From Pygmaiobacter massiliensis (GTDB lineage Bacteria > Bacillota > Clostridia > Oscillospirales > Ruminococcaceae): 64,000 nucleotides of DNA. Each line of letters begins with the position of its first letter. Position 1 is the stretch's first letter. The position numbers and the translations under genes are program-made. This document shows positions 1 through 8,049 of the stretch, piece after piece. The stretch is taken from contig JALFTI010000011.1 of assembly GCA_022778585.1 (NCBI GenBank), positions 1 through 64,000 of the forward strand, written 5' to 3'. Below the pieces are notes generated by a model. It worked only from the letters and a program-made list of their open reading frames with translations, ran no database searches and was not told where the DNA came from.

Positions 1-345
1 CGGCGCATCCGCGCAGGCGAACCGTATGGCTGGGATGCCTTTTTAGCGAAGGTCCAGGGCTTTTACACCGCCCTCACCCTGCCTAAAGATGAACCAGAAA
101 AACAGGATCCGTCCGCTGCGCTTTACGCTGTGCAGACCGGGGCCTTTTTGGTGAAGGAAAACGCCCAAAACTACCAAAAAGCGCTGGCAAAAAAGGGCAT
201 TGAAAGCTTTATTACCACCCGGGGGGAATATTTTAGGGTGCAGACCGGCGCCTTTGCCAAGAAGGACAATGCCGACCGCTATGCCCAAAAGCTGTTTGCC
301 ATGGGCATTGAGGTCATTGTGGTAAAAAAGGAGGCTTGTGTGTGA
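1..345 (+). CDS. Phage-type endolysin, C-terminal part with two SPOR-like repeats (5' end outside window)
   Basis: The reading frame is open from the first base and ends at a TGA overlapping the next gene, so only the last 114 codons are visible. The opening residues (GEPYGWDAF) resemble the end of an amidase or lysozyme catalytic domain. Two SPOR-like repeats follow, each beginning with VQTGAF (about residues 43-75 and 79-110) and ending in a hydrophobic strand such as GIEVIVV. SPOR domains bind peptidoglycan stripped of stem peptides. The holin immediately downstream supports a lysis role. The catalytic family cannot be decided because the N-terminus is missing. Confidence 0.7.
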   Translation, partial: RRIRAGEPYGWDAFLAKVQGFYTALTLPKDEPEKQDPSAALYAVQTGAFLVKENAQNYQKALAKKGIESFITTRGEYFRVQTGAFAKKDNADRYAQKLFAMGIEVIVVKKEACV

Positions 346-620
346 AGATCAACTTTTTAGTGCGGTTTAAAAACCCCGTGTTTTGGGCGCAGCTGGCCTT
401 AGCGGTGCTTACACCGGTGCTGGCCTATTTTGGCCTAACCGGGCCGGATATTACCAGCTGGTCTCTTTTGACAAACACCCTTTTGGCGGCGGTAAAAAAC
501 CCGTATGTCTGCCTTTTGGTGGCCGTAAGCGTGTGGAACGCCATAAACGACCCCACCACTGCCGGTGTGGGGGACAGCCAGCAGGCCCTTAGCTACCAAA
601 AACCGGCACAGAACTTGTAA
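342..620 (+). CDS. LC3-family phage holin
   Basis: A 92-residue protein starting at GTG 342, six bases after a GGAGG site that lies inside the end of the endolysin gene; the two genes overlap by a few bases. It opens with VRFKNPVFW, has two hydrophobic segments (about 13-32 and 43-66) and closes with DPTTAGVGDSQQALSY, the hallmark tail of phi-LC3-type holins (usually DPTTxGxxDSxxALxY). Holins form membrane lesions that release or activate the endolysin. Gene order endolysin-holin suggests a prophage lysis cassette or a domesticated remnant. Confidence 0.87.
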   Translation: MKINFLVRFKNPVFWAQLALAVLTPVLAYFGLTGPDITSWSLLTNTLLAAVKNPYVCLLVAVSVWNAINDPTTAGVGDSQQALSYQKPAQNL

Positions 621-934
621 TGGAAGCGGCGGTTTTGATAGCGGCGCTGGCGCTGGGGGTGTCGGCGGTGGGCTTTTTTTACAAAATTGGGCGCGATACC
701 GGCGCTCCGCCGCCCCCTTCGGATAAGCTGGACCAGGTGCTTGCCGGCAACCAGACCATCAATAAAAAGCTGGACGCCATTGCCGAATGGCAGCGGGAGG
801 CGGCTTCGATCCATGCGTCTCACGGCGAGCAGATTAAAACCCTGTTTAACCGGCTGGAAACGGTAGAGCACCGCATGGAGGACCGCAAGCTGATTTTGCA
901 GGCCCTGACCCGCATTTTGGAAAAAAAGGACTAA
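620..934 (+). CDS. Small membrane-anchored coiled-coil protein of the lysis module
   Basis: 104 residues; the ATG overlaps the holin stop (TAATG), so translation is probably coupled. One N-terminal hydrophobic helix (about residues 3-22) is followed by a proline-rich linker and a long charged helix (about 35-104) of coiled-coil character, ending in lysines. The layout resembles small phage accessory holin or hemolysin XhlA-like proteins, but with inverted topology, so the family is not certain. Position directly after the holin supports a role in lysis or membrane attachment. Confidence 0.6.
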   Translation: MEAAVLIAALALGVSAVGFFYKIGRDTGAPPPPSDKLDQVLAGNQTINKKLDAIAEWQREAASIHASHGEQIKTLFNRLETVEHRMEDRKLILQALTRILEKKD

Positions 935-961
935 AAACACAAAAATGGAAAAGGAGCGCTT

Positions 962-2530
962 ATGGCAAACAAAAAAAGCATTCCCTATTACCAAAGCTTC
1001 TGGCCCCAAAATGCTGCTTTACAGCTTGCGCAAAAGCCCCAAAATCTGGCTCCCATGCTGCAAGAGAAGCAAAGCCTGGCCGAGGAGCTGTCGCTTTTTA
1101 GCCAGATGGATATAACTGTGGGCGACCGGGTACTTTTGGAGCTGGAAGAGTTGCTGGAAGAGCCGCAGGAAGTGAGCCTGACCCAAGACCAGACCTCGCC
1201 GGCAGAGCCAATAGCACAAAGCCAGGAACAGACCGGCGACCAGCCGGCAGAACCGGTAGCACAAAGCCAGGAACAGACCAGCGACCAGCCGGCAGAACCG
1301 GTAGTACAAAGCCAGGAACAGACCGGCGACCAGCCGGCAGAGCCAATAGCACAAAGCCAGGAACAGACCGGCGACCAGCCGGCAGAAGAGGCACAGGAAG
1401 AGGATCTGGACTTCCTGCAAATTTTGCTTAAGCAAGGTGAAACAATAGATAAAGAATATACAAAAAATAATCTCTTGGGCTGGGAGGACAGCGGCTCCAC
1501 AGCAAACCCTCTGGCAGGTATGAATCAAAAGGGAGAACACGACGATGAGATTGAGCAGCTGCTTTTGTACCTGGAACAACATCCCGAACAGGTAAAAGCC
1601 TGGGAAGACAACGATTATAATCAGGATGCAACCGCTTGGAACAAGATTGAAAAGGAAGACCAAGATGCGATTAAAGCAAAGATGGGCCAGGTCCAGGAAC
1701 TGAAGGATGACATTGAAGAATACCGGGCCAGAAACTATGCAATTGGCTCCAGTGCTGAAAAGGATGCTAATTTTTGGCTGTATGTGGAAAGCATATGTCT
1801 TGGGCTGCAAAATGAATGGGAAAAGCACACCGGTGATGATGCGTATGCAGATCTTGTTACAAATATGGCAAAAGCTGATTACGAATTGCAGCAGGCGATC
1901 GAAAATATGGCTCCGCGGGAGGAGTTGGAACAAAAGCGCGCCCAACGCCAGCAAGCATACGACCAGCTTAACGCGCACGACACAGCCTATAAAACGCTGA
2001 AGGATGACAGCATTCTGGCGTATGATCTAAAAAAGTTCAGCGAAGAGAAAAAACAAAAAGCTCTTATGGGGCTAAGCGCAGCGGAAAAACTCGAGTATCA
2101 AATTCCCGAAAAGGTGACGGATACATTGGTGTATAGCGTTAACTCGCCCGTCCTGGCTTTTTTAAGCACTGTAATGGGTACAGGCGATGAAATGTATGAG
2201 AAACAGGAAAAAGGTGTATCTGCGCAAAAAGCAGGGGGAATAGAGCTGTTTAAAAAAATGGTTTCCCCTGCTTTCGACCTAACGGGTCTCGCTGAAGGTG
2301 CACAAGAGATTGGGAAAAGCGGCAAGTATATCAAGCAGTTTGCAAATCAGGCATCTAAGAAGATGACTGGAGACGCCATAGACTACCTTGCAGTAGCGGC
2401 CCCTGAGAAAGCCAAACAAGACTCTGAGAAAGCCAAACAAGACCCGCTGGGCTATTTGTGGGAAGTTTTGAAGGGAAGCGGTACCGATGTGCTGCTAGAT
2501 CAGCTAAAAGACAATTTGTGGCTGGAATGA
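962..2530 (+). CDS. Unrecognised 522-aa repeat protein next to the lysis genes
   Basis: Starts at ATG 962 after an AAGGAG site. Residues 80-139 are four tandem 15-residue repeats of the form PAEPxxQSQEQTxDQ encoded by a 45-bp minisatellite. The middle (about 170-340) is highly charged and probably helical; the C-terminal third contains FLSTVMGTGDEMYEKQ and a heptad-like EKAKQD duplication near residue 485. There is no signal peptide and no clear membrane segment. The 3' two-thirds is visibly richer in A and T than its neighbours. It may be phage cargo or a secreted or virion-associated protein; no family is recognised. Confidence 0.6.
   Translation: MANKKSIPYYQSFWPQNAALQLAQKPQNLAPMLQEKQSLAEELSLFSQMDITVGDRVLLELEELLEEPQEVSLTQDQTSPAEPIAQSQEQTGDQPAEPVAQSQEQTSDQPAEPVVQSQEQTGDQPAEPIAQSQEQTGDQPAEEAQEEDLDFLQILLKQGETIDKEYTKNNLLGWEDSGSTANPLAGMNQKGEHDDEIEQLLLYLEQHPEQVKAWEDNDYNQDATAWNKIEKEDQDAIKAKMGQVQELKDDIEEYRARNYAIGSSAEKDANFWLYVESICLGLQNEWEKHTGDDAYADLVTNMAKADYELQQAIENMAPREELEQKRAQRQQAYDQLNAHDTAYKTLKDDSILAYDLKKFSEEKKQKALMGLSAAEKLEYQIPEKVTDTLVYSVNSPVLAFLSTVMGTGDEMYEKQEKGVSAQKAGGIELFKKMVSPAFDLTGLAEGAQEIGKSGKYIKQFANQASKKMTGDAIDYLAVAAPEKAKQDSEKAKQDPLGYLWEVLKGSGTDVLLDQLKDNLWLE
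1199..1378 (+). repeat. 45-bp tandem repeat, four copies
   Basis: Unit starts fall at 1199, 1244, 1289 and 1334, with a fifth partial start at 1379. Units 1 and 4 encode PAEPIA and units 2 and 3 encode PAEPVA or PAEPVV; differences are a few bases each. The 45-bp length keeps the reading frame, so copy number changes would alter protein length without breaking the gene. Confidence 0.93.
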
Positions 2531-2880
2531 ACGGCCAGATCCCTGCAAAACCTTGCTTTTTAAAAGAAAAAGCCTGTTTTGGGCCCTTGCCGCCCTGAGG
2601 CAAAGCAGGTAAAATAAAGGAAAAAAGCGCAATACCCGCGCTAAGCGTTGCCGTTTGCCTATATAAGCTGCCATTTTTAAAAAGCTTTTTGCGCGGTGCA
2701 AAAAACAGCGCTTAAAAAACAGCCGCCGGCATTTTGTGTTGGCAAAAGCGCAAAGGGGCGCGGGGGGGCGTTTTTGCCCAAATAAACAAAAAAACCACAA
2801 CCCCGGCAGCGGCGTAAAGCAAGCTTTTTCGCCCGGCTGCGGCGGGGGGTGAGCCGGTGTTTTGCCAGGGGGAAACCAGC
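2531..2880. other. Intergenic stretch without a recognisable gene
   Basis: This gap follows the phage-like module and precedes glycerate kinase. It is rich in A runs and G/C blocks. Open frames on either strand are low-complexity and lack ribosome sites. No clear terminator or tRNA-like attachment site is visible. Confidence 0.5.
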
Positions 2881-4020
2881 ATGAAATTTTTGTTTGCTTC
2901 CGACAGCTTTAAGGGTTCGCTCACTTCGCAGCGCACCGCCCAGTTGCTTACCCAGGCAGCAAACCAGGTGTTTTGCAGCCCGCAGTGCCAGTGGGTACCA
3001 TTGGCAGATGGCGGCGAAGGCACGGTAGAAGCAGTGGTGCAGGCGGTGGGCGGCCGCCTTTGCACCAGCGTGGTGCAAAACCCGCTGGGCGCGCCGGTAA
3101 AGGCCGTGTGGGGCCGGCTGGACCAAAAGCGCGCCGTGCTGGAAATGGCCGCAGCCAGCGGCCTGCCGCTTTTGCGCCCCAAGGAGCGAAACTTGGAAAA
3201 AACCTCCACCTACGGTACCGGCCAGCTTATTTTGCAGGCGCTGCAGCAGGGCTGCACCGACCTTACCATTGCCATAGGCGGTTCGGCCACAAACGACGGC
3301 GGCATTGGCTGCATGCAGGCGCTGGGGGTGCGGTTTTTAAACGGGCAGGGCAAACCGGTGGCGGGCTGCGGCGGCGCACTGGAGCAGATTGAGCAGATAG
3401 ACCTAAGCGGCCTTACGCCGCTTTGTGCCGGCGCCCGTTTTACCCTTTTGTGCGATGTAACAAACCCCTTGTGCGGGCCAAACGGGGCAACCATGGTGTA
3501 CGGCCCCCAAAAGGGCGGCACGCCCGAACAGCTTGCCCGGCTGGAACAGGGCATGTGCCACTACCGCCAGGTTTTAAAAAATACCTTCGGAACCGATGTC
3601 AGCCAGCATCCCGGCGCGGGCGCAGCGGGAGGCCTTGGCGCGGCGCTTATGCTTTTTTTGGGCGCACAGATGCGCCCGGGCATTGAAGAGGTGTTAAAGC
3701 TGGTCGGTTTTTCGCAGCGGCTGGAAGGGGTTTCGCTGGTGGTTACCGGCGAAGGTCGCACCGACGGGCAGTCGGCCAGCGGCAAGGTTTTGTGCGGTGT
3801 GGGCGAATGCTGCCTGTGCCATAAGGTGCCGGCCGTGGCGCTGGTGGGCAGCCTGGGGGAAGGGGCCGAACAAATTTACGAACACGGCATTCAGTCCCTT
3901 TTTACCACGGTGGACCGCCCCATGCAGTTGGAAAGCGCCATGCAAAACGCCGAAACACTGTACTATGCGGCGGCTTTGCGCATGTTCCGGTTTTTAAAGG
4001 TGGGTATGCAGCTGCGGTGA
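2881..4020 (+). CDS. glxK: Glycerate 2-kinase (GlxK/GarK family)
   Basis: A 379-residue protein, the usual length for the type-1 glycerate kinase family, which phosphorylates D-glycerate to 2-phosphoglycerate with ATP. It begins MKFLFASDSFKGSL and contains PLADGGEGTVEA near residue 40, the IGGSATNDGG loop near 130, HPGAGAAGGLGAAL near 240 and VTGEGRTDGQS near 290, all typical. The ATG at 2881 is preferred over in-frame upstream codons because GGGGG lies 8 bases before it. It appears monocistronic, with a strong terminator 50 bases downstream. Confidence 0.92.
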   Translation: MKFLFASDSFKGSLTSQRTAQLLTQAANQVFCSPQCQWVPLADGGEGTVEAVVQAVGGRLCTSVVQNPLGAPVKAVWGRLDQKRAVLEMAAASGLPLLRPKERNLEKTSTYGTGQLILQALQQGCTDLTIAIGGSATNDGGIGCMQALGVRFLNGQGKPVAGCGGALEQIEQIDLSGLTPLCAGARFTLLCDVTNPLCGPNGATMVYGPQKGGTPEQLARLEQGMCHYRQVLKNTFGTDVSQHPGAGAAGGLGAALMLFLGAQMRPGIEEVLKLVGFSQRLEGVSLVVTGEGRTDGQSASGKVLCGVGECCLCHKVPAVALVGSLGEGAEQIYEHGIQSLFTTVDRPMQLESAMQNAETLYYAAALRMFRFLKVGMQLR

Positions 4021-4068
4021 AAAGCGCGGTGAAAGGTGTGCCGGTTAAACCTGCAAAAAACAAAAACA

Positions 4069-4107
4069 CCCAAGGCAGGCCGGTTCAAATCTGCCTTGGG
4101 CGTTTTT
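4069..4107 (+). terminator. Rho-independent terminator of glycerate kinase
   Basis: A perfect 10-bp stem (CCCAAGGCAG with CTGCCTTGGG) and 12-base loop, followed by CGTTTTT. Confidence 0.9.
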
Positions 4108-4114
4108 ATCTGTA

Positions 4115-4160
4115 AAAAAATCCGAACCCGCTGCCAATCGGCATAAGGTTCGGATTTTTT
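4115..4160 (-). terminator. Terminator of the CAU tRNA gene, also bidirectional
   Basis: AAAAAATCCGAACC pairs with GGTTCGGATTTTTT around an 18-base loop. On the minus strand it directly follows the encoded CCA of the tRNA. Confidence 0.85.
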
Positions 4161-4236
4161 GGTGGGCCTTCAGGGACTCGAACCCCGGACCAGCCGGTTA
4201 TGAGCCGGCAGCTCTGACCAACTGAGCTAAAGGCCC
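4160..4236 (-). tRNA. tRNA with CAU anticodon (Met, or Ile2 if lysidine-modified)
   Basis: Reading the minus strand: acceptor GGGCCTT pairs with AAGGCCC, D arm GCTC/GAGC, anticodon stem GCCGG/CCGGC with loop CTCATAA, and T arm CGGGG-TTCGAGT-CCCTG. The discriminator is A and CCA is encoded at 4160-4162. The CTCATAA loop gives anticodon CAU; initiator identity is unlikely because the anticodon stem lacks the three consecutive G-C pairs. Elongator Met versus Ile2 cannot be settled by eye. Confidence 0.93.
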
Positions 4237-4490
4237 CAGTGTAGAAGCGGTAATTATTATACCTTATTTTGCAGCACAATGCAAGAAGAATTTGCTCGAA
4301 AAAGCGCATACGGGTACTTCCGGTACCGTGCGCTGTGTTCAGCCGGGCCGCTTTTGGCGGCTGCGGCAGCTTTGCGCCAAGGGGGCAAAACGCTTTGCAA
4401 AAAGCTACGCGGCAGGCAAAAAAGGGACAAAAAGCCGGCAAAACCCCTTGCCGGTTTTTGCAAAACGCCGCCTGTGGCCGCTTTTTGTGG

Positions 4491-4952
4491 TTATCTGCGC
4501 TGGTCGGACGAAGGAGGGGCGCTATCTGCCGGTGCGGCGGGCATACCCGCTTCGCTGCCGGCTTCCTTTTCGCTTAAACCGCCGCATGGGGCAGCCGTTT
4601 CGCCGCCCGCTTCCTTTTCACTGGCGCTTGTATCGCTTGCAGCGGGGTTGGCGTCGGCATCAAGTTCCCGCGCCCGGCCGCTCAGCCGGCCGGCATGCAG
4701 CTCATCGGCCACCTGCAAAAGTTCTACCCGGTGTTCGGGGGCCTCCTCTACCGGCTTTGTCTTTTGAATGCGGTCAATCTCCATTAAGGACGCAATAATG
4801 GTAATAATACTGCTCAGGGTAAGCAGCACCGCCCCAATCAGCATAACAAAGTTAAAATGCCAGGAATAATCCAAAAAATAAAGCACAATGCCGGTCGCAA
4901 TACAAAGCCCGGTTAAAACATAACCTGCCTGGCCAATCCGTTTCAGCTTCAA
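4491..4952 (-). CDS. Small membrane protein with acidic, repetitive tail
   Basis: 153 residues starting at TTG 4952, nine bases after GGAG. Two hydrophobic helices (about 9-27 and 34-58) are followed by a basic stretch and then an Ala/Glu/Ser/Pro-rich tail with two copies of SEKEAG. The shape suggests a two-helix inner-membrane protein with a disordered cytoplasmic tail. It stands alone, upstream of the CAU tRNA on the same strand. Function unknown. Confidence 0.6.
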   Translation of the reverse strand: MKLKRIGQAGYVLTGLCIATGIVLYFLDYSWHFNFVMLIGAVLLTLSSIITIIASLMEIDRIQKTKPVEEAPEHRVELLQVADELHAGRLSGRARELDADANPAASDTSASEKEAGGETAAPCGGLSEKEAGSEAGMPAAPADSAPPSSDQRR

Positions 4953-5558
4953 AAAAAACGCTCCTTTTTTGCAAAATGCAGCCCCTGCCGCCCGCTTTTT
5001 GCGTAAGGGCAGGGCAAAGCGGGCGGCTTCGGTTTAAAAGGGGCCGCACAAAATATAATAAAAAATAATACCATATAGCGGGCGGTTTGTCACCCCCGCC
5101 TGCTGTACTTGGGCGCATGGCAGTGCGGGCCGTTTTGCGCAAAGCAGGGAAAAGGCGCTGGCAGGCAACACTCGGCAAAAGCCTTGTGCGCACCCGCTGG
5201 CAGCCGTAATGTGCTGGTTTGGCACTTTTTGCCGTTTTGTTTTACGGCCTTTTGCGGGCGGCAGCGGTGCAACGCCCTATGGCGGTGTTTGGGTGTATGG
5301 CGCAGCTAAACTGGCGGGCTGCGCCGCTTTGGGCGCGCAAAGTTTAGGGCGCACGGCCTTTTGCAGGCGGCGGTTTGGTGCACTGCGGTTTTTTAGGCGG
5401 CGCAGAATCTGCAATGTGTGCTTTTAGCCCTTATACCGGTTAAACCGGTTAAAAATGCTGTTTTAAACGGCGGCGCAAAAGGGCCAGCGGGCGGTATTTT
5501 GGCGGTTTTTGGTCGGCTTTTTTTGCAAATATTTCTTTTTTCTTTTAAAAAATGGGGG
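4953..5558. other. Long intergenic region
   Basis: No credible gene: open frames are low-complexity Ala/Arg/Cys-rich shadows without ribosome sites. It contains a short repeated TAAACCGGTTAAA-like element near 5438-5455. TATACT at 5559-5564 is the likely -10 of the next gene, with no clear -35. Confidence 0.5.
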
Positions 5559-5613
5559 TATACTATAAAAGAAAAAACGCGGAGAACGCCGCTTAAAAAG
5601 GGAGAAAACCCAT

Positions 5614-6163
5614 ATGCCGGCACAGCCCACAGCAAACCAAACGCTTTTGTTTGAACAGTGCGTCTTTGAGCTTTTGCAAAGCAGCAAGGTACGCAAAATG
5701 GATGAATATATCCAGCACGGAACCACCACCACCCTGACCCATTCTCTGGCGGTGGCTTGGTACAGCTATCGCCTTTACCTGTTTTTGGGCCTTTGCGGCG
5801 AAGAAAAGCAGCTGATTCGCGGCGCGCTTTTGCACGACTTTTACCTGTACGACTGGCATTGGCCGGACCATGGCCGGCTGCATGGCTTTTTTCACCCGGC
5901 CATTGCCGCAAAAAACGCAGCCGAAGCCTTTGCTATTACCGATCTGGGAGCGGGAGATTATTCGAAAGCATATGTGGCCGCTGACCATTTTGCCGCCCTG
6001 CCGGCGGGCTGCGGCCATTGTGTGCCTGGTGGATAAGCTTTGCAGCCTGGCGGAGGTGGCGCGGGTTCCGTATGGGGCCTTCTTTTTTACATTGTCCCAG
6101 CGGGTTAAACTGCGCTGTTTGCGCCTGCGGGAAGCCGGCCACCTGGCTACCCCGTTTTGCTAA
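5614..6163 (+). pseudogene. HD-domain phosphohydrolase, frameshifted
   Basis: The first frame starts at ATG 5614 after AAGGGAG and encodes LTHSLAVAWYS, LLHDFYLYDW and HGFFHPAIAAKNA, the His/HD metal site of small HD hydrolases. Near 5940-5950 the sequence continues one frame over as WEREIIRKHMWPLT and AAAIVCLVDKLCSLAE, which is the expected family C-terminus. One base has been gained or lost around GATCTGGGAG. The in-frame product would end in unrelated residues at 6036. Either a recent pseudogene or a sequencing error; the motifs on both sides are well conserved. Confidence 0.8.
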
Positions 6164-6258
6164 CCGGCTTTTGCCGCAAAATGTACCAACACAAAACGCC
6201 TTTTTCAACATGTTGCTTGTGCAAGGTGCTGAAAAGGTGTTTTTTAGCAATCTAATGC

Positions 6259-6287
6259 TTTACAACTTTATCAGAATGAAGTATACT
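6259..6287 (+). promoter_or_regulatory. Sigma-A-type promoter of the amino-acid ABC operon
   Basis: TTTACA at 6259-6264, a 17-base spacer and TATACT at 6282-6287, about 57 bases before the substrate-binding protein start. Confidence 0.7.
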
Positions 6288-6343
6288 AAGGCCATCGGAA
6301 AAAGAAAGGGCGGTCAGCACCCCCTTAAAAAGGAGAAATGGAT

Positions 6344-7225
6344 ATGAAAAAAGTATTTGCACTGGTTTTGGCACTGGCCATGGCCCTTGGCATGACCGCC
6401 TGCGGAACTTCCGGTTCGTCCTCTGCGGCAGGCACCACCTCGGGTGCCGCCTCTTCCGGCGCTTCTTCCCAGGCCGAAAGCGCCACCGAAAGCGCGGCGG
6501 AGTATTCCACCACCCTGGCAGATGTAAAGGAAAAGGGCACCTTGGTTATTGGCCTGGACGACACCTTTGCCCCCATGGGCTTTCGGGATGAGGACGGCAA
6601 CCTGGTAGGCTTTGATATTGACCTTGCCACCGCCGCTTGTGAGGAGCTTGGGGTAGAAGCGGTGTTCCAGCCCATCGATTGGGACGCCAAGGAGCTGGAG
6701 CTTGCCACCGGCAAAATCGACTGCATCTGGAACGGCATGTCCGCTACCCCCGAGCGGGAAGAGGGCATGAGCCTTTCGAACGCCTACCTGAACAACAAAA
6801 TTATCATTATGACCAACCAGGGGGTTGAAATTACCGCAAAAGAGGACCTGGTCAACTATAACCTGGGCACCCAGGCAGAATCCAGCGCGCTGGAAGTGAT
6901 TAAGGCCGACGAAATTTACCCCGACATTCAGGACAACCTGACCGAGTACCCCACCTATGACGAGGCCATTATGGATATGCAGGCCGGCCGTCTGGACGCC
7001 ATTATTGTGGACGAAGTGCTGGGCCAGTACAAGAATGCCCAGATGGACAACGCCTTTAATGTGGCCCCGGTGGACTTTGGCGAGGATTTGTATGTTATTG
7101 GCTTCCGCAAGACGGACACCGAACTGACCGAGGCTGTGAACGATGCGATGGCCACCCTTATTGAGAACGGCACTTCCGGCCAGATTAGCGAAAAGTGGTT
7201 TGGCGCCGACATTGTGGTAAAATAA
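6344..7225 (+). CDS. Polar amino-acid ABC transporter substrate-binding lipoprotein
   Basis: A 293-residue secreted lipoprotein. The signal peptide (MKKVFALVLALAMALGMTAC) carries a lipobox with Cys near residue 20, followed by a Ser/Ala-rich linker. The mature domain is a SBP_bac_3 fold: GTLVIGLDDTFAPMGFRDEDGNLVGFDIDL, then ERE and a late GQISEKWFG. It captures a polar amino acid outside the membrane and delivers it to the permease and ATPase downstream. ATG 6344 is chosen over 6338 because AAGGAG is only two bases from 6338 but eight from 6344. Substrate identity is not determined. Confidence 0.93.
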   Translation: MKKVFALVLALAMALGMTACGTSGSSSAAGTTSGAASSGASSQAESATESAAEYSTTLADVKEKGTLVIGLDDTFAPMGFRDEDGNLVGFDIDLATAACEELGVEAVFQPIDWDAKELELATGKIDCIWNGMSATPEREEGMSLSNAYLNNKIIIMTNQGVEITAKEDLVNYNLGTQAESSALEVIKADEIYPDIQDNLTEYPTYDEAIMDMQAGRLDAIIVDEVLGQYKNAQMDNAFNVAPVDFGEDLYVIGFRKTDTELTEAVNDAMATLIENGTSGQISEKWFGADIVVK

Positions 7226-7247
7226 CGGCAATTATTAGTAAGAACGC

Positions 7248-7276
7248 TTGGCAAGGCGGCTGTAATGTGGTATACT
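7248..7276 (+). promoter_or_regulatory. Internal promoter before the permease
   Basis: TTGGCA at 7248, 17-base spacer and extended -10 TGG-TATACT at 7271-7276. It would transcribe the permease and ATPase separately from the binding protein. Confidence 0.65.
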
Positions 7277-7333
7277 GCCAGTGCAGAAGAATGCTAATGC
7301 GTTAGTATGGTAAAGCAACACAAAACGGTGCAT

Positions 7334-7366
7334 AACGCGGCGGATGCAGGTTACATCCGCCGCGTT
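7334..7366 (+). promoter_or_regulatory. Intercistronic 13-bp hairpin between binding protein and permease
   Basis: A perfect inverted repeat (AACGCGGCGGATG and its complement) around a 7-base loop, followed by GTTTTC. It may be a partial terminator for transcripts from 7248 or a 3' stabiliser that keeps binding protein above permease. Confidence 0.75.
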
Positions 7367-7386
7367 GTTTTCGGGGAGGAACATGC

Positions 7387-8046
7387 ATGGAACTTGCCTA
7401 TATTGCCACAATACTGCCCTCCATACTGCGGGGGCTTGCTACCACGCTGCAGCTGTTTTTTATGACCCTTATTTTTGCGCTGCCGCTGGGTCTGGTGTTC
7501 ACACTGGGCAGTATTTCCCGGTTTTATCCGCTTAAGTGGGTGTCCAAAACCTACATACTGGTGTTCCGGGGCACGCCGCTTATGCTGCAGCTGTTCTTTA
7601 TTTATTATGGGCTGCCGTTTTTGGGGGTCACGCTGGACAAGTTTCCTTCGGCGGTTTTAACCTTTGTTTTAAACTACGCGGCCTACTTTGCCGAAATATA
7701 CCGTGCGGGCATTCAGTCCATTGATATTGGCCAGCACGAAGCGGCCAAAACCCTGGGCTTTACCCCGGGGCAAACCATGCGGCTTATTATTATACCGCAG
7801 GCGGTTTCGCGCATTATTCCGCCGGTTTGCAACGAAACCATTACCCTGGTAAAGGACACCGCCCTGGTAACCGCCATTGGCGTGGGCGAAATGCTGAAGG
7901 CCGCCAAGGGCGCAGTAAACCGGGATATGAACATTACGGCGTATATTGTGGTGGCGATTATTTACCTGCTTTTGACCCTGGTGCTGACCAAGGTGTACGA
8001 AAAGCTGGAGGTGCGGTATAACCGCTACCAGAAGAAGGGGGTGTAA
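7387..8046 (+). CDS. Amino-acid ABC transporter permease
   Basis: 219 residues of the HisMQ/GlnP family with about five membrane helices. The cytoplasmic coupling loop EAAKTLGFTPGQTMRLIIIPQA (about 118-139) is the EAA motif that contacts the ATPase. ATG 7387 has GGGGAGG upstream. It ends four bases before the ATPase start, so the two are co-translated. Together with the lipoprotein it forms a polar amino-acid importer. Confidence 0.93.
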   Translation: MELAYIATILPSILRGLATTLQLFFMTLIFALPLGLVFTLGSISRFYPLKWVSKTYILVFRGTPLMLQLFFIYYGLPFLGVTLDKFPSAVLTFVLNYAAYFAEIYRAGIQSIDIGQHEAAKTLGFTPGQTMRLIIIPQAVSRIIPPVCNETITLVKDTALVTAIGVGEMLKAAKGAVNRDMNITAYIVVAIIYLLLTLVLTKVYEKLEVRYNRYQKKGV

Positions 8047-8049
8047 AGG

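Noticed and set aside
1199..1378. CRISPR array
   Set aside because: The four 45-bp units are directly contiguous, in frame, encode a peptide repeat and have no unique spacers.
4160..4236. tRNA as attachment site of the upstream phage-like module
   Set aside because: No duplicated tRNA 3' end or integrase gene was seen in the window between 1 and 4160.
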